The translations under genes and the position numbers were made by a program. From Bacillus sp. FJAT-49711 (GTDB taxonomy: Bacteria > Bacillota > Bacilli > Bacillales > Bacillaceae_C): a stretch of DNA of 64,000 nt. Under the pieces are notes generated by a model. That model saw only the letters and a list, made by a program, of their open reading frames with translations. It did no database searches and had not been told where the DNA came from. Below, piece by piece: positions 44,037 to 52,810 of this stretch (within the stretch, counting starts at the first letter, position 1; every line of letters starts with the position of its first letter). Location: assembly GCF_018343715.1 (NCBI RefSeq), contig NZ_JAGYPL010000002.1:1000364-1064363 (forward strand). Reading direction: 5' to 3'.

Positions 44037-45026
44037 ATGCAGTTTGGACTTACGGCGTACGGAACTGTCTTTTATATGGGATTACATCCAAAAGCGGAAA
44101 AACCACGAATCACGGCTATACAGCAAATGAAGATGGCAGAGGAATATGGATTAGAAGGGGTAGAATTGCCATTCGATCTATTAGTGCACGCCAATTTGGA
44201 TGAGGTTAGAGAGTATGCGAGAGACCATAATTTGTTTATAAATATCGCTGCAGGTGGTTATGATCCGGAACTTTTAAAACGAGTTCTTCAGCTCGGCGGA
44301 AATATTAACGCACGTACGGTTAGAACGGTCGTAGGTGGGGCTGATTTTGGCGGAGACCGCAGAAAAATGAGTGGCAAATGGGAAGCGTTTCTTCATGAAA
44401 TTTTAGTTTCCTTCCAAGAGGCTGTTAAGACGGCTGAGGAAGTAGGGGTTCATTTAACCGTAGAGAATCATCAGGATTTAGCATCAGAAGAGCTCATTTG
44501 GATATGTGAAACCATCAATTCCGATTATTTTGGAATTACATTAGATGCCGGGAATCCATTAGCTACTGCTGAAGTTCCGATGGATTTTTTTTCAAAAATG
44601 GCTCCGTATATAAAAAATGTCCATTTAAAAGATTACAAGATTTATTGGTCAGATGAAGGCTATCGTCTCGCTCGCTGTCCTGTTGGACAAGGAGTGATTG
44701 ATTTTCCAGCGCTTTTTTCATTAATGGAAGAAGTGAATCCAAATATTACGTTATCGATTGAACATGGGGCGTTAGAAGCAAGGCATGTCCGAGTTTTACA
44801 GGAGGATTATTGGACGGAATATCCGGACCGAACGGCCAAACAGCTGACACGTCTTCTTCGTTTTATAGAAGACCATGCTTTTACAAAAGGAGATTGGCGT
44901 ACTCCATATGAAAAGGGAGAAACCGCAGAGGCGATTGCCACATATGAAATGGAGGAAATGGCCATTGGAATGGCTTATTTATCTTATTTGATGAAGAAAA
45001 ACGATACCCTACAATTGGAGGCGTAA
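44037..45026 (+). CDS. Sugar phosphate isomerase/epimerase-like TIM barrel (AP2Ec family)
   Basis: 329-residue xylose-isomerase-like protein (AP endonuclease 2 fold). Metal-binding residues lie in the strand-end motifs LTVENHQD (Glu, about residue 142), ITLDAGNPLA (Asp), KNVHLKDYK (His) and LSIEHGALEA (Glu). Members are epimerases, isomerases, hydro-lyases or decarboxylases of keto sugars (for example IolE-like, 3-ketoglycoside-cleaving or 3-oxoisoapionate decarboxylase types). ATG 44037 follows AGGAGGAGA. It ends one base before the next SDR gene begins, so they are coupled. Placed between two dehydrogenases, it probably rearranges their keto product (inference). Confidence 0.82.
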   Translation: MQFGLTAYGTVFYMGLHPKAEKPRITAIQQMKMAEEYGLEGVELPFDLLVHANLDEVREYARDHNLFINIAAGGYDPELLKRVLQLGGNINARTVRTVVGGADFGGDRRKMSGKWEAFLHEILVSFQEAVKTAEEVGVHLTVENHQDLASEELIWICETINSDYFGITLDAGNPLATAEVPMDFFSKMAPYIKNVHLKDYKIYWSDEGYRLARCPVGQGVIDFPALFSLMEEVNPNITLSIEHGALEARHVRVLQEDYWTEYPDRTAKQLTRLLRFIEDHAFTKGDWRTPYEKGETAEAIATYEMEEMAIGMAYLSYLMKKNDTLQLEA

Positions 45027-45027
45027 T

Positions 45028-45804
45028 ATGCAAGCTTTAAAAGGAAAAAATGCACTAGTTACGGGTTCAAGCCGCGGATTGGGAAAACAATATGCTTTTG
45101 ATTTAGCGAAAGCAGGGGCCAATGTGATTGTTCATGATATTAATAATCATGCTGCAAGTGAATTTAATGAAGCCGAGTCGGGACACGAAGTAGCTAGGGA
45201 TATCCAGTCTCTTGGCGTAAAGGCAGAATTTATTGCCGGTGATTTATCCTATCCGAAGCAGGCCTCCAGTGTGGTAGCAGAGGCCATTAATCGTTTTGGG
45301 GCAATTGATATATTAGTCAATAATGCTGGAGGAGATATTGGCTTTTCTACGCCACGTCCCAATCCGAATGATGCCTTGGATATATCAGTTGAAGATATTC
45401 GCTCTGTCGTCGATCGAAATTTACTGACGACAATGTATATGTGCAAGTATGTTGGACTTCATATGAGGGAAAGAAAGTCTGGGAAAATCATTAATGTCGG
45501 TTCGATTGCGGGGCATGTGCCAGTGCGTGAAGGGATCATCTATGCGACGGCAAAGGCTGGAATCTCTTATTATACGAGAAGTTTAGCAGAGCAATTACGA
45601 CCTTATGACATAAATGTAAATGCCATTTCACCAGCTCCCACTTATACAGGCAGATTTTTAGCAACTCGAACAGTCAAGGAAGAAGAAGGCAAATCCCGTT
45701 TGCAGAAAATTGCACATCCCGAAGATATGTCGGGCATCGTGATGTTTTTATGTGGACCATCTGCTGGTGTTCTAACGGGGGAAACGATTGTTTGTTGGGT
45801 GTGA
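45028..45804 (+). CDS. SDR family oxidoreductase
   Basis: 258 residues with TGSSRGLG cofactor motif, NNAGG, Ser in NVGSIAGH and YxxxK (YATAK). Longer insert near residues 110-120 (TPRPNPNDALDIS) than in common ketoreductases. GGAGGCGTAAT ribosome site lies in the end of the upstream isomerase-like gene. The C-terminus is short (GETIVCWV). A repeat element begins three bases after the stop, so operon read-through to the third SDR is uncertain. Confidence 0.9.
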   Translation: MQALKGKNALVTGSSRGLGKQYAFDLAKAGANVIVHDINNHAASEFNEAESGHEVARDIQSLGVKAEFIAGDLSYPKQASSVVAEAINRFGAIDILVNNAGGDIGFSTPRPNPNDALDISVEDIRSVVDRNLLTTMYMCKYVGLHMRERKSGKIINVGSIAGHVPVREGIIYATAKAGISYYTRSLAEQLRPYDINVNAISPAPTYTGRFLATRTVKEEEGKSRLQKIAHPEDMSGIVMFLCGPSAGVLTGETIVCWV

Positions 45805-45806
45805 TA

Positions 45807-45871
45807 TTGTGTGAGTGCCAGGCACCCAAACAACTCTGGAACTATTCTGAATTGTTCGGGTGCCTGGCGCA
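45807..45871 (+). repeat. GTGCCAGGCAC-family element, complete copy
   Basis: Arm 1 TTGTGTGAGTGCCAGGCACC, then CCAAACAA; loop CTCTGGAACTATTCTGAA; arm 2 TTGTTCGGGTGCCTGGCGCA. The arms pair over about 20 bp and the loop is identical to that of the copies at 49603 and 59159. It lies between two SDR genes. Confidence 0.93.
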
Positions 45872-45901
45872 CTAATTAAAAAGGAAGAAAGAGTGATGTG
45901 A

Positions 45902-46684
45902 ATGAGCAAACGTCTTCAAGATAAAGTAATTGTCATCACGGGATCGACAAAAGGAATTGGAAAAGGTATTGCTTTGATGTGTGCAGATGAAGGAGCTAAA
46001 GTTGTTGTTAGTGGGAGAAATCGAGATGCGGGGAATGTGGTTGTAGAAGAAATAATGAGTAGGTACGAAACCGAAGCGATTTTTATTCAAAAAGATATTG
46101 CATCCGAGCAGGCTTGTAGAGAGTTAATCGAGGAATCTGTTGCTCATTTTGGCCGAATTGACGGCTTGGTTAATAATGCAGGAATTTTTCCAAGGGGAAC
46201 TATTCTTGATACGACAGAAGAGTTATTTGATTCCATATTTGATGTGAATATAAAAGGAGCATTCTTTTGTTCTAAATTCGCCATACGAGAGATGTTGAAA
46301 ACTGGAAAGGGTTCAATCGTTCAAATTGGGTCGACCAATGGGTATGCGGGTGGAGAAAATTTGGTTGCGTATTCCTGTTCGAAAGGAGCAATGCTTACTC
46401 TGAACAAAAGCATCGCTAGCCACTATGCTAAAAAGCAAATTCGTTCAAATTGGATAACCGTTGGATGGGTTGCCTCTGAAGGGGAAATCGAACTGCACGA
46501 AAGTATGGGAACAAACAAAGAAAAACTCGTAGAATGGGCAGAAAATGCAATTCCCACCGGAAAAATGCAAACAGCTGAGGACATGGCCTACGGTGTTGTA
46601 TACTTACTATCAGACGAATCCAGCCAGGTCACAGGCACAGAACTACATATTAACGGCGGCTTAGGCTTACGGAGCTCCAGATAA
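45902..46684 (+). CDS. SDR family oxidoreductase (glucose/sugar dehydrogenase-like)
   Basis: 260 residues: TGSTKGIGKG cofactor motif, NNAGIFPRG, Ser (QIGSTNGYAG) and YSCSK (Tyr-x3-Lys). The ending VTGTELHINGGLGLRSS is close to glucose dehydrogenase-type SDRs. GGAAGAAAGAG precedes ATG 45902. It is flanked on both sides by repeat elements, which may terminate or protect its own transcript. Likely oxidises a free sugar or a sugar acid, feeding the downstream lactonase-like enzyme (inference). Confidence 0.9.
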   Translation: MSKRLQDKVIVITGSTKGIGKGIALMCADEGAKVVVSGRNRDAGNVVVEEIMSRYETEAIFIQKDIASEQACRELIEESVAHFGRIDGLVNNAGIFPRGTILDTTEELFDSIFDVNIKGAFFCSKFAIREMLKTGKGSIVQIGSTNGYAGGENLVAYSCSKGAMLTLNKSIASHYAKKQIRSNWITVGWVASEGEIELHESMGTNKEKLVEWAENAIPTGKMQTAEDMAYGVVYLLSDESSQVTGTELHINGGLGLRSSR

Positions 46685-46708
46685 TTGTTTGAGAGTTGTG
46701 TGAGTGCA

Positions 46709-46770
46709 TTGTGTGAGTGCCAGGCACTCACACAACTCTGGAACTATTCAGAATTGTTTGGTGGTGTCAA
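46709..46770 (+). repeat. GTGCCAGGCAC-family element, degenerate second arm
   Basis: Arm 1 TTGTGTGAGTGCCAGGCACT, then CACACAA; loop CTCTGGAACTATTCAGAA; arm 2 reduced to TTGTTTGGTGGTGTCAAGAG. A partial duplicate of the first bases (TTGTGTGAGTGCA) precedes it at 46696. Located between the third SDR and the metallo-hydrolase. Confidence 0.85.
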
Positions 46771-46802
46771 GAGCGTATGACTGACGTTAAATAAGAAAGG
46801 AA

Positions 46803-47660
46803 ATGAGTAAAGAGGAAATGGAAAATGTTGAGCGTGGGTTAGAGATATTGGAGGAACTTAAAGAAACGGTAGTCCCGGAAGGAATGCTTGCTGTATGGTT
46901 TTTAGGTCAGAATAGTGTTCTTTTGAAGGGAGCGGGGAATAAGGTTGTTTGTATCGATCCTTATTTGGAGTCTGCACCATATCGGGCATTCGCTCCTCCT
47001 TTTCAGCCGGAATTGTTAACAAATATTGATTATGTTTGTATCTCGCATGATCATAGCGACCACTTAGATCCATATTCTGTGGAGGCGATTGCTAAGGTCA
47101 ATAATCAAACAAAGTTTATCGCTCCCGCTTATTGTCATGAGCAATTGCGAGAATGTGGTGTCAATGAAGAAAATATAGTGGAAGCTGATACGAATCTAGA
47201 CTGGTGCAGTACGGATGTGAAAATAAAAGCCATCCCGGCTGCTCATGAGGAATTTGAATACTCTCCTGAGCATGGCCACCGATTTGTAGGATTCATTTTG
47301 GATTGGAACGGTGTAAAAATATATCATGCTGGGGATACAGTTATTTATCCTGGATTAGTAGATACGTTGAAAAAGGAAGCCATTGACTTGGCTCTTCTTC
47401 CGATTAACGGAAGAGACTTTTTTAGAAATGAGCGAAATATTGTAGGGAATATGGACGTAAGAGAAGCGGCTGAATTAGCGGTTGCAGCAGGTGTCGATAC
47501 TGTTATTCCTCTCCATTATGATATGTTTGCTGGAAATTCAGAAAAACCTGGTAGAATCATTGACTATTTTTACGAGAATTATCCGATGCAGAAATGTCAT
47601 GTTTGTGCTCGATTTGAGAGGTTTATTTATGTTTCATCGGGAGCTTTAAAAGGGAAATAG
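46803..47660 (+). CDS. MBL-fold metallo-hydrolase, UlaG (lactonase)-like
   Basis: 285-residue metallo-beta-lactamase fold protein. The metal motif SHDHSDHLD (His82, His84, Asp86, His87), IYHAGDT and late IPLHYDMFAG fit the UlaG/L-ascorbate-6-phosphate lactonase group. It probably opens a sugar lactone, the expected product of sugar dehydrogenation by the adjacent SDRs (inference). The start is uncertain: GAAAGG lies only two bases before ATG 46803, and ATG 46818 is also poor. The N-terminal residues up to GMLAVWFLGQNS are not strongly constrained. A bidirectional terminator follows. Confidence 0.87.
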   Translation: MSKEEMENVERGLEILEELKETVVPEGMLAVWFLGQNSVLLKGAGNKVVCIDPYLESAPYRAFAPPFQPELLTNIDYVCISHDHSDHLDPYSVEAIAKVNNQTKFIAPAYCHEQLRECGVNEENIVEADTNLDWCSTDVKIKAIPAAHEEFEYSPEHGHRFVGFILDWNGVKIYHAGDTVIYPGLVDTLKKEAIDLALLPINGRDFFRNERNIVGNMDVREAAELAVAAGVDTVIPLHYDMFAGNSEKPGRIIDYFYENYPMQKCHVCARFERFIYVSSGALKGK

Positions 47661-47730
47661 GGATCTTCAGAAGTAAGAGGCATTTTTAAAATATCCCTTA
47701 CCCTTGTAGCAAGTCACACTAGTCACCAAT

Positions 47731-47785
47731 AAAAAGAAGTAACTGCCCTCTGCTCTGACAAGAAAGGGCGTGTTACTTCTTTTTA
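47731..47785. terminator. Bidirectional terminator between convergent genes
   Basis: AAAAAGAAGTAAC (47731-47743) pairs with GTTACTTCTTTTT (47772-47784), with inner GCCCT/AGGGC. A-run and T-run on the two sides allow termination on both strands, fitting the convergent metallo-hydrolase and GDPD genes. Confidence 0.9.
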
Positions 47786-47938
47786 ACGTTCTTATTTTTG
47801 GCCTGTGTTCTTTTTGCGTCTTGTAATTGCAACGATCAGATGTAACAGCACCTGGTCTATTTGCTAACGAAAAAAAGTAGAGAAGAGATGGATCACTAAG
47901 TATAAAATTAGATTATAGTAAAGATAACATTCCTTCTC

Positions 47939-48682
47939 CTAGCCATTTTTTATTTTTTTAATGTACTGTAAAGCTGGTACTGGGTTATTACATGTCATTA
48001 ACGTTACGCCACAATCCAATGAATATTTGACTTGTTTCGCATCGTCTGGACAGAAGCTCCATGCAAGTTTTCCTGCACTTTTGTAAGATTGAACCATCTC
48101 ACGGGTTAACACATTCATTTCAATCCCAATAGCCCACAATTTGGAAAAAGTTCCGTTTTTGCCTGGGATATAATTGGACATTTTATCTTCCGGAAACCCT
48201 TGAGTTTTGCATTGATACGTATCGTGAATATGCGCAACTATATTTGCCTCGAAGCTTGTAAATACACACCTGTCAAGAAAATCAAACTTCCTTAGGATCT
48301 CAATTGCCCTGTCAGCAACCTCTATTGCCTTGCTGCCACGCTTAATTTCAATATTAAAAAGTAATTCCGAATATGGTTGAAGCATCTTACAAAACTCTTT
48401 TAATGTGGGAATCCGTTGCCCATCACCTGCATCCAATTCTTTTAATTCTCTTAACGTAAAATCCTGCACCTTTCCCGAACCATTCGTCGTCCGATCCACC
48501 GTTTGATCATGGATAATTACGACTTCGTTGTCCTTAGATAGCCGAAGATCAAACTCAATCATATCTACTCCAATATCCACTGCTTTTTGAAAAGCCAAAA
48601 GAGTATTTTCAGGATAATTAGAACTAAAGCCACGATGAGCCGCTACAATTATATTAGATTCGGATTGAAGTCGTTCTATCAT
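47939..48682 (-). CDS. Glycerophosphodiester phosphodiesterase (third copy)
   Basis: 247-residue cytoplasmic GDPD. AHRGFSSNYPENT catalytic motif at residues 14-26, IEFDLRLSKDN metal ligands, IIHDQTVDRTTNG and NIEIK all intact. GGGAGAAGG precedes the ATG at 48682 on the minus strand. It stands alone, pointing away from the Ugp locus 21 kb to the left, and resembles YhdW/YqiK-type Bacillus enzymes. No transporter is attached. Confidence 0.92.
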   Translation of the reverse strand: MIERLQSESNIIVAAHRGFSSNYPENTLLAFQKAVDIGVDMIEFDLRLSKDNEVVIIHDQTVDRTTNGSGKVQDFTLRELKELDAGDGQRIPTLKEFCKMLQPYSELLFNIEIKRGSKAIEVADRAIEILRKFDFLDRCVFTSFEANIVAHIHDTYQCKTQGFPEDKMSNYIPGKNGTFSKLWAIGIEMNVLTREMVQSYKSAGKLAWSFCPDDAKQVKYSLDCGVTLMTCNNPVPALQYIKKIKNG

Positions 48683-48811
48683 ATTAGTAACCTTCTCCCA
48701 TATAACTTTTCTAGTAGATGTTCAACGCCTAAGTACCATACAACTTATAATTCTCGATTGCAGAAAAGAAATCCTTCATTTTTTGTTTGTGAGGGAGGAA
48801 TTGTGTAAGAA

Positions 48812-48889
48812 TTGTGTGAGTGCCAGGCACCCAAACAAATTAGAAACGATTCAGAATAGTGTCAGAGTTGTTTGGGTGCCTGGCACTCA
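48812..48889 (+). repeat. GTGCCAGGCAC-family element, complete copy
   Basis: Arm 1 TTGTGTGAGTGCCAGGCACC, then CAAACAA; linker with GAAACGATTCAGAATAGTG; arm 2 TTGTTTGGGTGCCTGGCACT, then CA. The longer linker resembles the 39179 copy. It lies between the divergent GDPD gene and the TIMP-like gene. The rest of 48683-48992 has no other feature. Confidence 0.92.
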
Positions 48890-48992
48890 TTTCTGACAAT
48901 TGGTTAATGCTTTATTTGTATGGAATTCACTTTGTATTGTGTAACGAATCCTTTTTTTCAACGTCTAAAAAAGAAAAAGGGGAATTATAATT

Positions 48993-49601
48993 ATGAAAAT
49001 TCTTCACTGGTTTGTGAGTTTGGCAGTGATTACTTGTTTATTTTTTACTATATCGCCGATTAAAGGTTCTGCTTGTTCTTGTGTTCCAGTTGGCACGGTT
49101 CAGGAAGAGTTAGACCGTAGTTCAGATGTTTTTTCAGGTAAGGTTATTAGTATTGTAGATCCAAGTAAAAATAAAAAAGTCCGATCTTCCGCAGATTTGG
49201 TTGAGGTTACAATCGAAGTGAATCAATCCTGGAAAGGAAGTAAACAGTCTGAAATAGTTGTTTACACAGAAATAAGCTCGGCAAGTTGCGGCTTCGAATT
49301 TTCGTTAAATGAAGAATATTTAGTGTATGCAAACGACGTAGAAGGACAGCTCAGAGTGAGTCTATGTTCAAGAACAGCCCAATTGACAGCTGCTACAGAA
49401 GATCAAAATGAACTAGGAGAGGGTCAAAAACCCGTAAAAGACTCTCCACGAGATAACGAAAACATAAAAAAATCAGCCACACCCGATAAACCTGAGAAAC
49501 CAAACAACGAAAATCAAATATACATCATTTCTACGGCCCTAGGAATAGGCTTAGCCGTCGGAATGGTCGTAGCGTTTATCATGAGAGGTAGAAAAAAGTA
49601 A
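48993..49601 (+). CDS. Secreted TIMP/NTR-like protein with C-terminal membrane anchor
   Basis: 202 residues. Signal peptide to about residue 26 (CLFFTISPIKGSA), then an immediate CSC motif, as at the start of TIMP/netrin-like domains, and CGFEFSLNEEYLVYAN, LCSRT later; the Cys residues could form disulfides. A charged Pro/Lys linker (~140-172) leads to one C-terminal transmembrane helix (IISTALGIGLAVGMVVAFIM) and RGRKK. Anchored on the outer face of the membrane. Role unknown; similar proteins occur singly in bacilli. AAAGGGGAATTA lies upstream of ATG 48993. Confidence 0.82.
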   Translation: MKILHWFVSLAVITCLFFTISPIKGSACSCVPVGTVQEELDRSSDVFSGKVISIVDPSKNKKVRSSADLVEVTIEVNQSWKGSKQSEIVVYTEISSASCGFEFSLNEEYLVYANDVEGQLRVSLCSRTAQLTAATEDQNELGEGQKPVKDSPRDNENIKKSATPDKPEKPNNENQIYIISTALGIGLAVGMVVAFIMRGRKK

Positions 49602-49602
49602 A

Positions 49603-49667
49603 TTGTGTGAGTGCCAGGCACCCAAACAACTCTGGAACTATTCTGAATTGTTCGGGTGCCTGGCACT
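49603..49667. repeat. GTGCCAGGCAC-family element, complete copy
   Basis: Arm 1 TTGTGTGAGTGCCAGGCACC; loop CTCTGGAACTATTCTGAA; arm 2 TTGTTCGGGTGCCTGGCACT then TTTG. It fills the whole gap between two convergent genes: it starts two bases after one stop and ends six bases before the other. Here it is the only candidate terminator for both. Confidence 0.93.
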
Positions 49668-49672
49668 TTTGT

Positions 49673-50539
49673 TTATCCTTCATATTGTTTTCGAAATTGG
49701 TGGGGGGTAAGGCCTTCTTTCTTTTTGAAGAAACGGCTAAAGTATGCTGTTTGTTGGAATCCGCAGTTTTCTGCTATTTTTTCTATACTCCAATTTGTTG
49801 AGATGAGGAGGATTTTTGATTGGTCAAGACGAACTTGGTTTACGTATTCTACTGGGCTGTATCCAAGGGTATTGATCATACATCTAGCGATATAGTTGGG
49901 ATGGTAGCTTAGTGATTCTCCTAGCTCTTTATAGTTTATTTTATTGGCGAAATTTTTTCGCAAAAAAGAGGCGGCCTGTTCTGCTACAGCCATAGAGGGT
50001 GAGGATTTCGCCAAGTGATTTGTATTTGATAATTCCTGTAATAATTGTTGGAATTGCAGTTGTCTTTTCCATTCCCATGAATAAGTAGTATTTTCTTCTA
50101 TTGATAATAAATGTCTGCATAAAAGGTCCACGGTGCTCCAATTATGAATGGTCCCATGCTTTGGAAGTGTGATCCAAAATGGGTACTCCGAAAAAGCACT
50201 TCTATCCTCAGTTTTATCAATATCCAATCCCCTTCTTGTAGATGCATCAGTGATTTCATTCCAATCCTTCACTGATTTAAAATGGATCCAATAAAAATGG
50301 GTTTCTGATTCGCATGGTTTCACCGTAAAATGATGGCGATCGGGATATAGAATGAGTGCTTGTTTTTCTTCAACAGGAAACGTATTTAGGTTTTCCCCCA
50401 TCAGTAAACAACCTTTCGTTACGATGAGTAAATCAAATACTCCTATTTTATTGCGGTTTGGATGAGATTGCCCAACAGTATATGTATCTTCTCCCGCAGC
50501 TAAGATGATTGGTAAAGGTGGTGCAATTAATTGTAGCAT
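49673..50539 (-). CDS. AraC-family transcriptional regulator
   Basis: 288 residues: N-terminal cupin-like sugar-sensing domain (~1-150; QSHPNRNKIGVFDLLIVTKG, ILYPDRHHF) and C-terminal AraC domain with NYKELGESLSYHPNYIARC and IEKIAENCGFQQTAYFSRFF helix-turn-helix units. Gene is divergent from the first GH127-type gene, with 128 bases between starts, so it most likely activates it. GGGGAGAAATGAC lies before the ATG at 50539 on the minus strand. Confidence 0.92.
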   Translation of the reverse strand: MLQLIAPPLPIILAAGEDTYTVGQSHPNRNKIGVFDLLIVTKGCLLMGENLNTFPVEEKQALILYPDRHHFTVKPCESETHFYWIHFKSVKDWNEITDASTRRGLDIDKTEDRSAFSEYPFWITLPKHGTIHNWSTVDLLCRHLLSIEENTTYSWEWKRQLQFQQLLQELSNTNHLAKSSPSMAVAEQAASFLRKNFANKINYKELGESLSYHPNYIARCMINTLGYSPVEYVNQVRLDQSKILLISTNWSIEKIAENCGFQQTAYFSRFFKKKEGLTPHQFRKQYEG

Positions 50540-50667
50540 ATTGTCATTTCTCCCCTATGAAAGGTTACGATAGTGCAAATAGTTGTTTGAATTTTGCATT
50601 ATTTAATCAAGATTATACCAATATAATAGGCTCAGATGTAAATAGAAATAGATAAAGGTGGGGAGAG

Positions 50668-52554
50668 TTGTTGAATAATAGTACATATCTGGGTTTAAAA
50701 GAAACCGCTTTCCAGTCATTGCCGCTTGGTAGTATAAAACCCGCTGGATGGTTAAAAAATCAATTGGAAATACAAGCAAATGGATTTACTGGTCATTTAG
50801 ATGAACATTGGGAAGATGTCGGTCCTAATAATGGCTGGCTTGGTGGAGCTGGGGATAGTTGGGAGCGTGGTCCATATTATTTAGATGGCCTTCTACCATT
50901 GGCGTATCTTTTAGAGGATAAAAGATTAATAGAAAAGGTTCAGCCATGGATAGAATGGACAATCTCTAGTCAAAGGGAAGATGGCTCTTTTGGTCCTGCC
51001 TATGTGAAGACTGTTAATACTGAAGTGGGAAATCACGACTGGTGGCAAGATTTTATTATGTTAAAAGTACTGACTCAGTATGAAGAGGTATCGAAGGATG
51101 AGAGAGTCATTCCTTTCATGTCGAAGTATTTTTCATATATGAAAGGTGCGCTTGTTGATCGGCCCTTAAAAGAATGGCATGAAGCTCGTGGAGGGGATTT
51201 ATTATTATCCATTCATTGGCTTTATGAAAGAACAGGGGACTCCGAGTTACTTGAATTGGCAAGTATAGTACAAGAACAAACGATAGATTGGAATCATATT
51301 TTTGCGAAATTCCCTTACTGGAGGAAGCAAACAGAATGGAATCATCGCACACATGTAGTAAATGTTGCGATGGGAATCAAAACGCCAGCTGTTTTTTATC
51401 GGCAAACTGGAAATGAATACGATAAGGAAGCTGTATATAAAGGAATTCAGAGCTTAATGACCTATCATGGTCAAGCACATGGGATGTTTTCAGGAGATGA
51501 ATGGCTGTCGGGGACCCATCCGAGTCAAGGTGTTGAATTATGTGCAGTTGTAGAATATATGTTCAGTATGGAAAACCTCACTCGCATATTGGGGGACGGG
51601 ATGTTTGGGGATATTTTAGAAAAAGTTACATTTAATGCTCTTCCAGCAACGATCTCACCTGAATGGGATTCTCACCAATATGATCAACAAGTAAATCAGG
51701 TCATCTGTAATTTAGCAAAAAGGCCATGGTCGAATGGTCCAGATGCCAATATGTTTGGTTTGGAGCCGAATTTCGGTTGTTGTACTGCGAACATGCACCA
51801 AGGATGGCCAAAGTTTACCGCTAGTTTATGGATGGCTACTCAAGATGACGGGTTAGCAGCAGTTTCATATGCGCCTTGTACTGTTAAAGGGTTTGTGGCA
51901 GATGGGAAGGATATCGAGCTAGTGGTTAAGAGTAATTATCCATTCCGTGAACATGTGAGCATAGATATAAACCTTAAAGAAAAGGCGACCTTCCCTATTA
52001 TGTTAAGAGTCCCAGACTGGTGCCCGGATATGAAGGTATCTGTAAACGGAGAACGTCAACATGGCATCGTTGAGAATGGATACGCCCGTTTTGAAAGAGA
52101 ATGGAATCCAAATGATCGAATTGAAATTCAACTTCCAATGCAAGTGCAATTAGAAGAACGAAATAACAATGCAATAAGTGTGAACCGTGGACCGCTCGTA
52201 TATGTGTTGCCAATAGAAGAAAATTGGATTCAAGTTCATGAACGTGAACGTTTCCATGATTGGGAGGTTTACCCAGCTTCAGCTTGGCGTTATGCCTTAA
52301 CCCAAAATGCAGAATTTGATGTTGAAGTAGAAGAAAACATGGACCTTCACTATCAACCATTTAAAGCCAACCATGCTCCAATAAGACTACTAACAAAAGG
52401 AAGACTACTCTCAAATTGGATGATGAAACAAAACTCAGCTGCAGCCCCGCCAAAAAACCCAAAACCGTACGCTAACGCCCTAGAAGAAACAATCCAACTC
52501 GTTCCATATGGATGCGCCCGGTTAAGGATCGGAGAATTTCCAGTATTGAAATAA
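50668..52554 (+). CDS. GH127-like (DUF1680) glycosidase
   Basis: 628-residue alpha-toroid enzyme, related to beta-L-arabinofuranosidases. Conserved features: Glu278 (GDEWLSG), Glu290 and Cys292 (GVELCAVVEY), Cys371-Cys372 (NFGCCTANMHQGW). In GH127 such Glu and Cys residues bind zinc, with a Cys as nucleophile. The C-terminal ~200 residues are beta-sandwich. The first 60 residues (VGPNNGWLGGAGDSW) differ from the second GH127 in this window. No signal peptide. TTG 50668 or TTG 50671 follows AAGGTGGGGAG. Divergent AraC gene likely controls it. Exact activity (arabinofuranosidase or another furanosidase) is not determined. Confidence 0.87.
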   Translation: MLNNSTYLGLKETAFQSLPLGSIKPAGWLKNQLEIQANGFTGHLDEHWEDVGPNNGWLGGAGDSWERGPYYLDGLLPLAYLLEDKRLIEKVQPWIEWTISSQREDGSFGPAYVKTVNTEVGNHDWWQDFIMLKVLTQYEEVSKDERVIPFMSKYFSYMKGALVDRPLKEWHEARGGDLLLSIHWLYERTGDSELLELASIVQEQTIDWNHIFAKFPYWRKQTEWNHRTHVVNVAMGIKTPAVFYRQTGNEYDKEAVYKGIQSLMTYHGQAHGMFSGDEWLSGTHPSQGVELCAVVEYMFSMENLTRILGDGMFGDILEKVTFNALPATISPEWDSHQYDQQVNQVICNLAKRPWSNGPDANMFGLEPNFGCCTANMHQGWPKFTASLWMATQDDGLAAVSYAPCTVKGFVADGKDIELVVKSNYPFREHVSIDINLKEKATFPIMLRVPDWCPDMKVSVNGERQHGIVENGYARFEREWNPNDRIEIQLPMQVQLEERNNNAISVNRGPLVYVLPIEENWIQVHERERFHDWEVYPASAWRYALTQNAEFDVEVEENMDLHYQPFKANHAPIRLLTKGRLLSNWMMKQNSAAAPPKNPKPYANALEETIQLVPYGCARLRIGEFPVLK

Positions 52555-52589
52555 GAAGAAGTGTTTGGAAATTGTTTGAATTGCTTGAT

Positions 52590-52650
52590 TTGTTTGAGTG
52601 CCAGGCACTCAAACAAACCAGGCACTCAAACAAATTGGAAACAATTCAGG
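52590..52650 (+). repeat. GTGCCAGGCAC-family element with internal duplication
   Basis: A full 27-bp palindrome (52590-52616) is followed by a second copy of its right half (CCAGGCACTCAAACAAA, 52618-52634) and then TTGGAAACAATTCAGGATTA, related to the usual loop. Arm 2 is missing. It lies after the first GH127-like gene and could act as its terminator. Confidence 0.88.
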
Positions 52651-52684
52651 ATTATTTAATTATCGTCTATAACGATCAGTGGAA

Positions 52685-52778
52685 TTGAATCGGTTTTATT
52701 GGATGGGGTGATAGGAGTGGAGCTTTTATTTTATAGTGATTGTTACTTAAATTTATCGAATTAATGAAATCGATTTTA
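52685..52778 (+). promoter_or_regulatory. Candidate LacI operators before the second LacI gene
   Basis: Two related sites, TTGAATCGGTTTTATT (52685) and TGAAATCGATTTTATT (52765), share AATCGRTTTTATT. The second is an imperfect inverted repeat of the LacI type. They lie 33-126 bases before TTG 52811 and suggest autoregulation. Confidence 0.45.
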
Positions 52779-52810
52779 TTTATGCGATTACTAGTGAGAG
52801 GGACTGAAAA

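Noticed and set aside
47939-48682. Third GDPD as part of the Ugp system
   Set aside because: It is 21 kb away, on the opposite strand, with its own terminator; only family membership links them.
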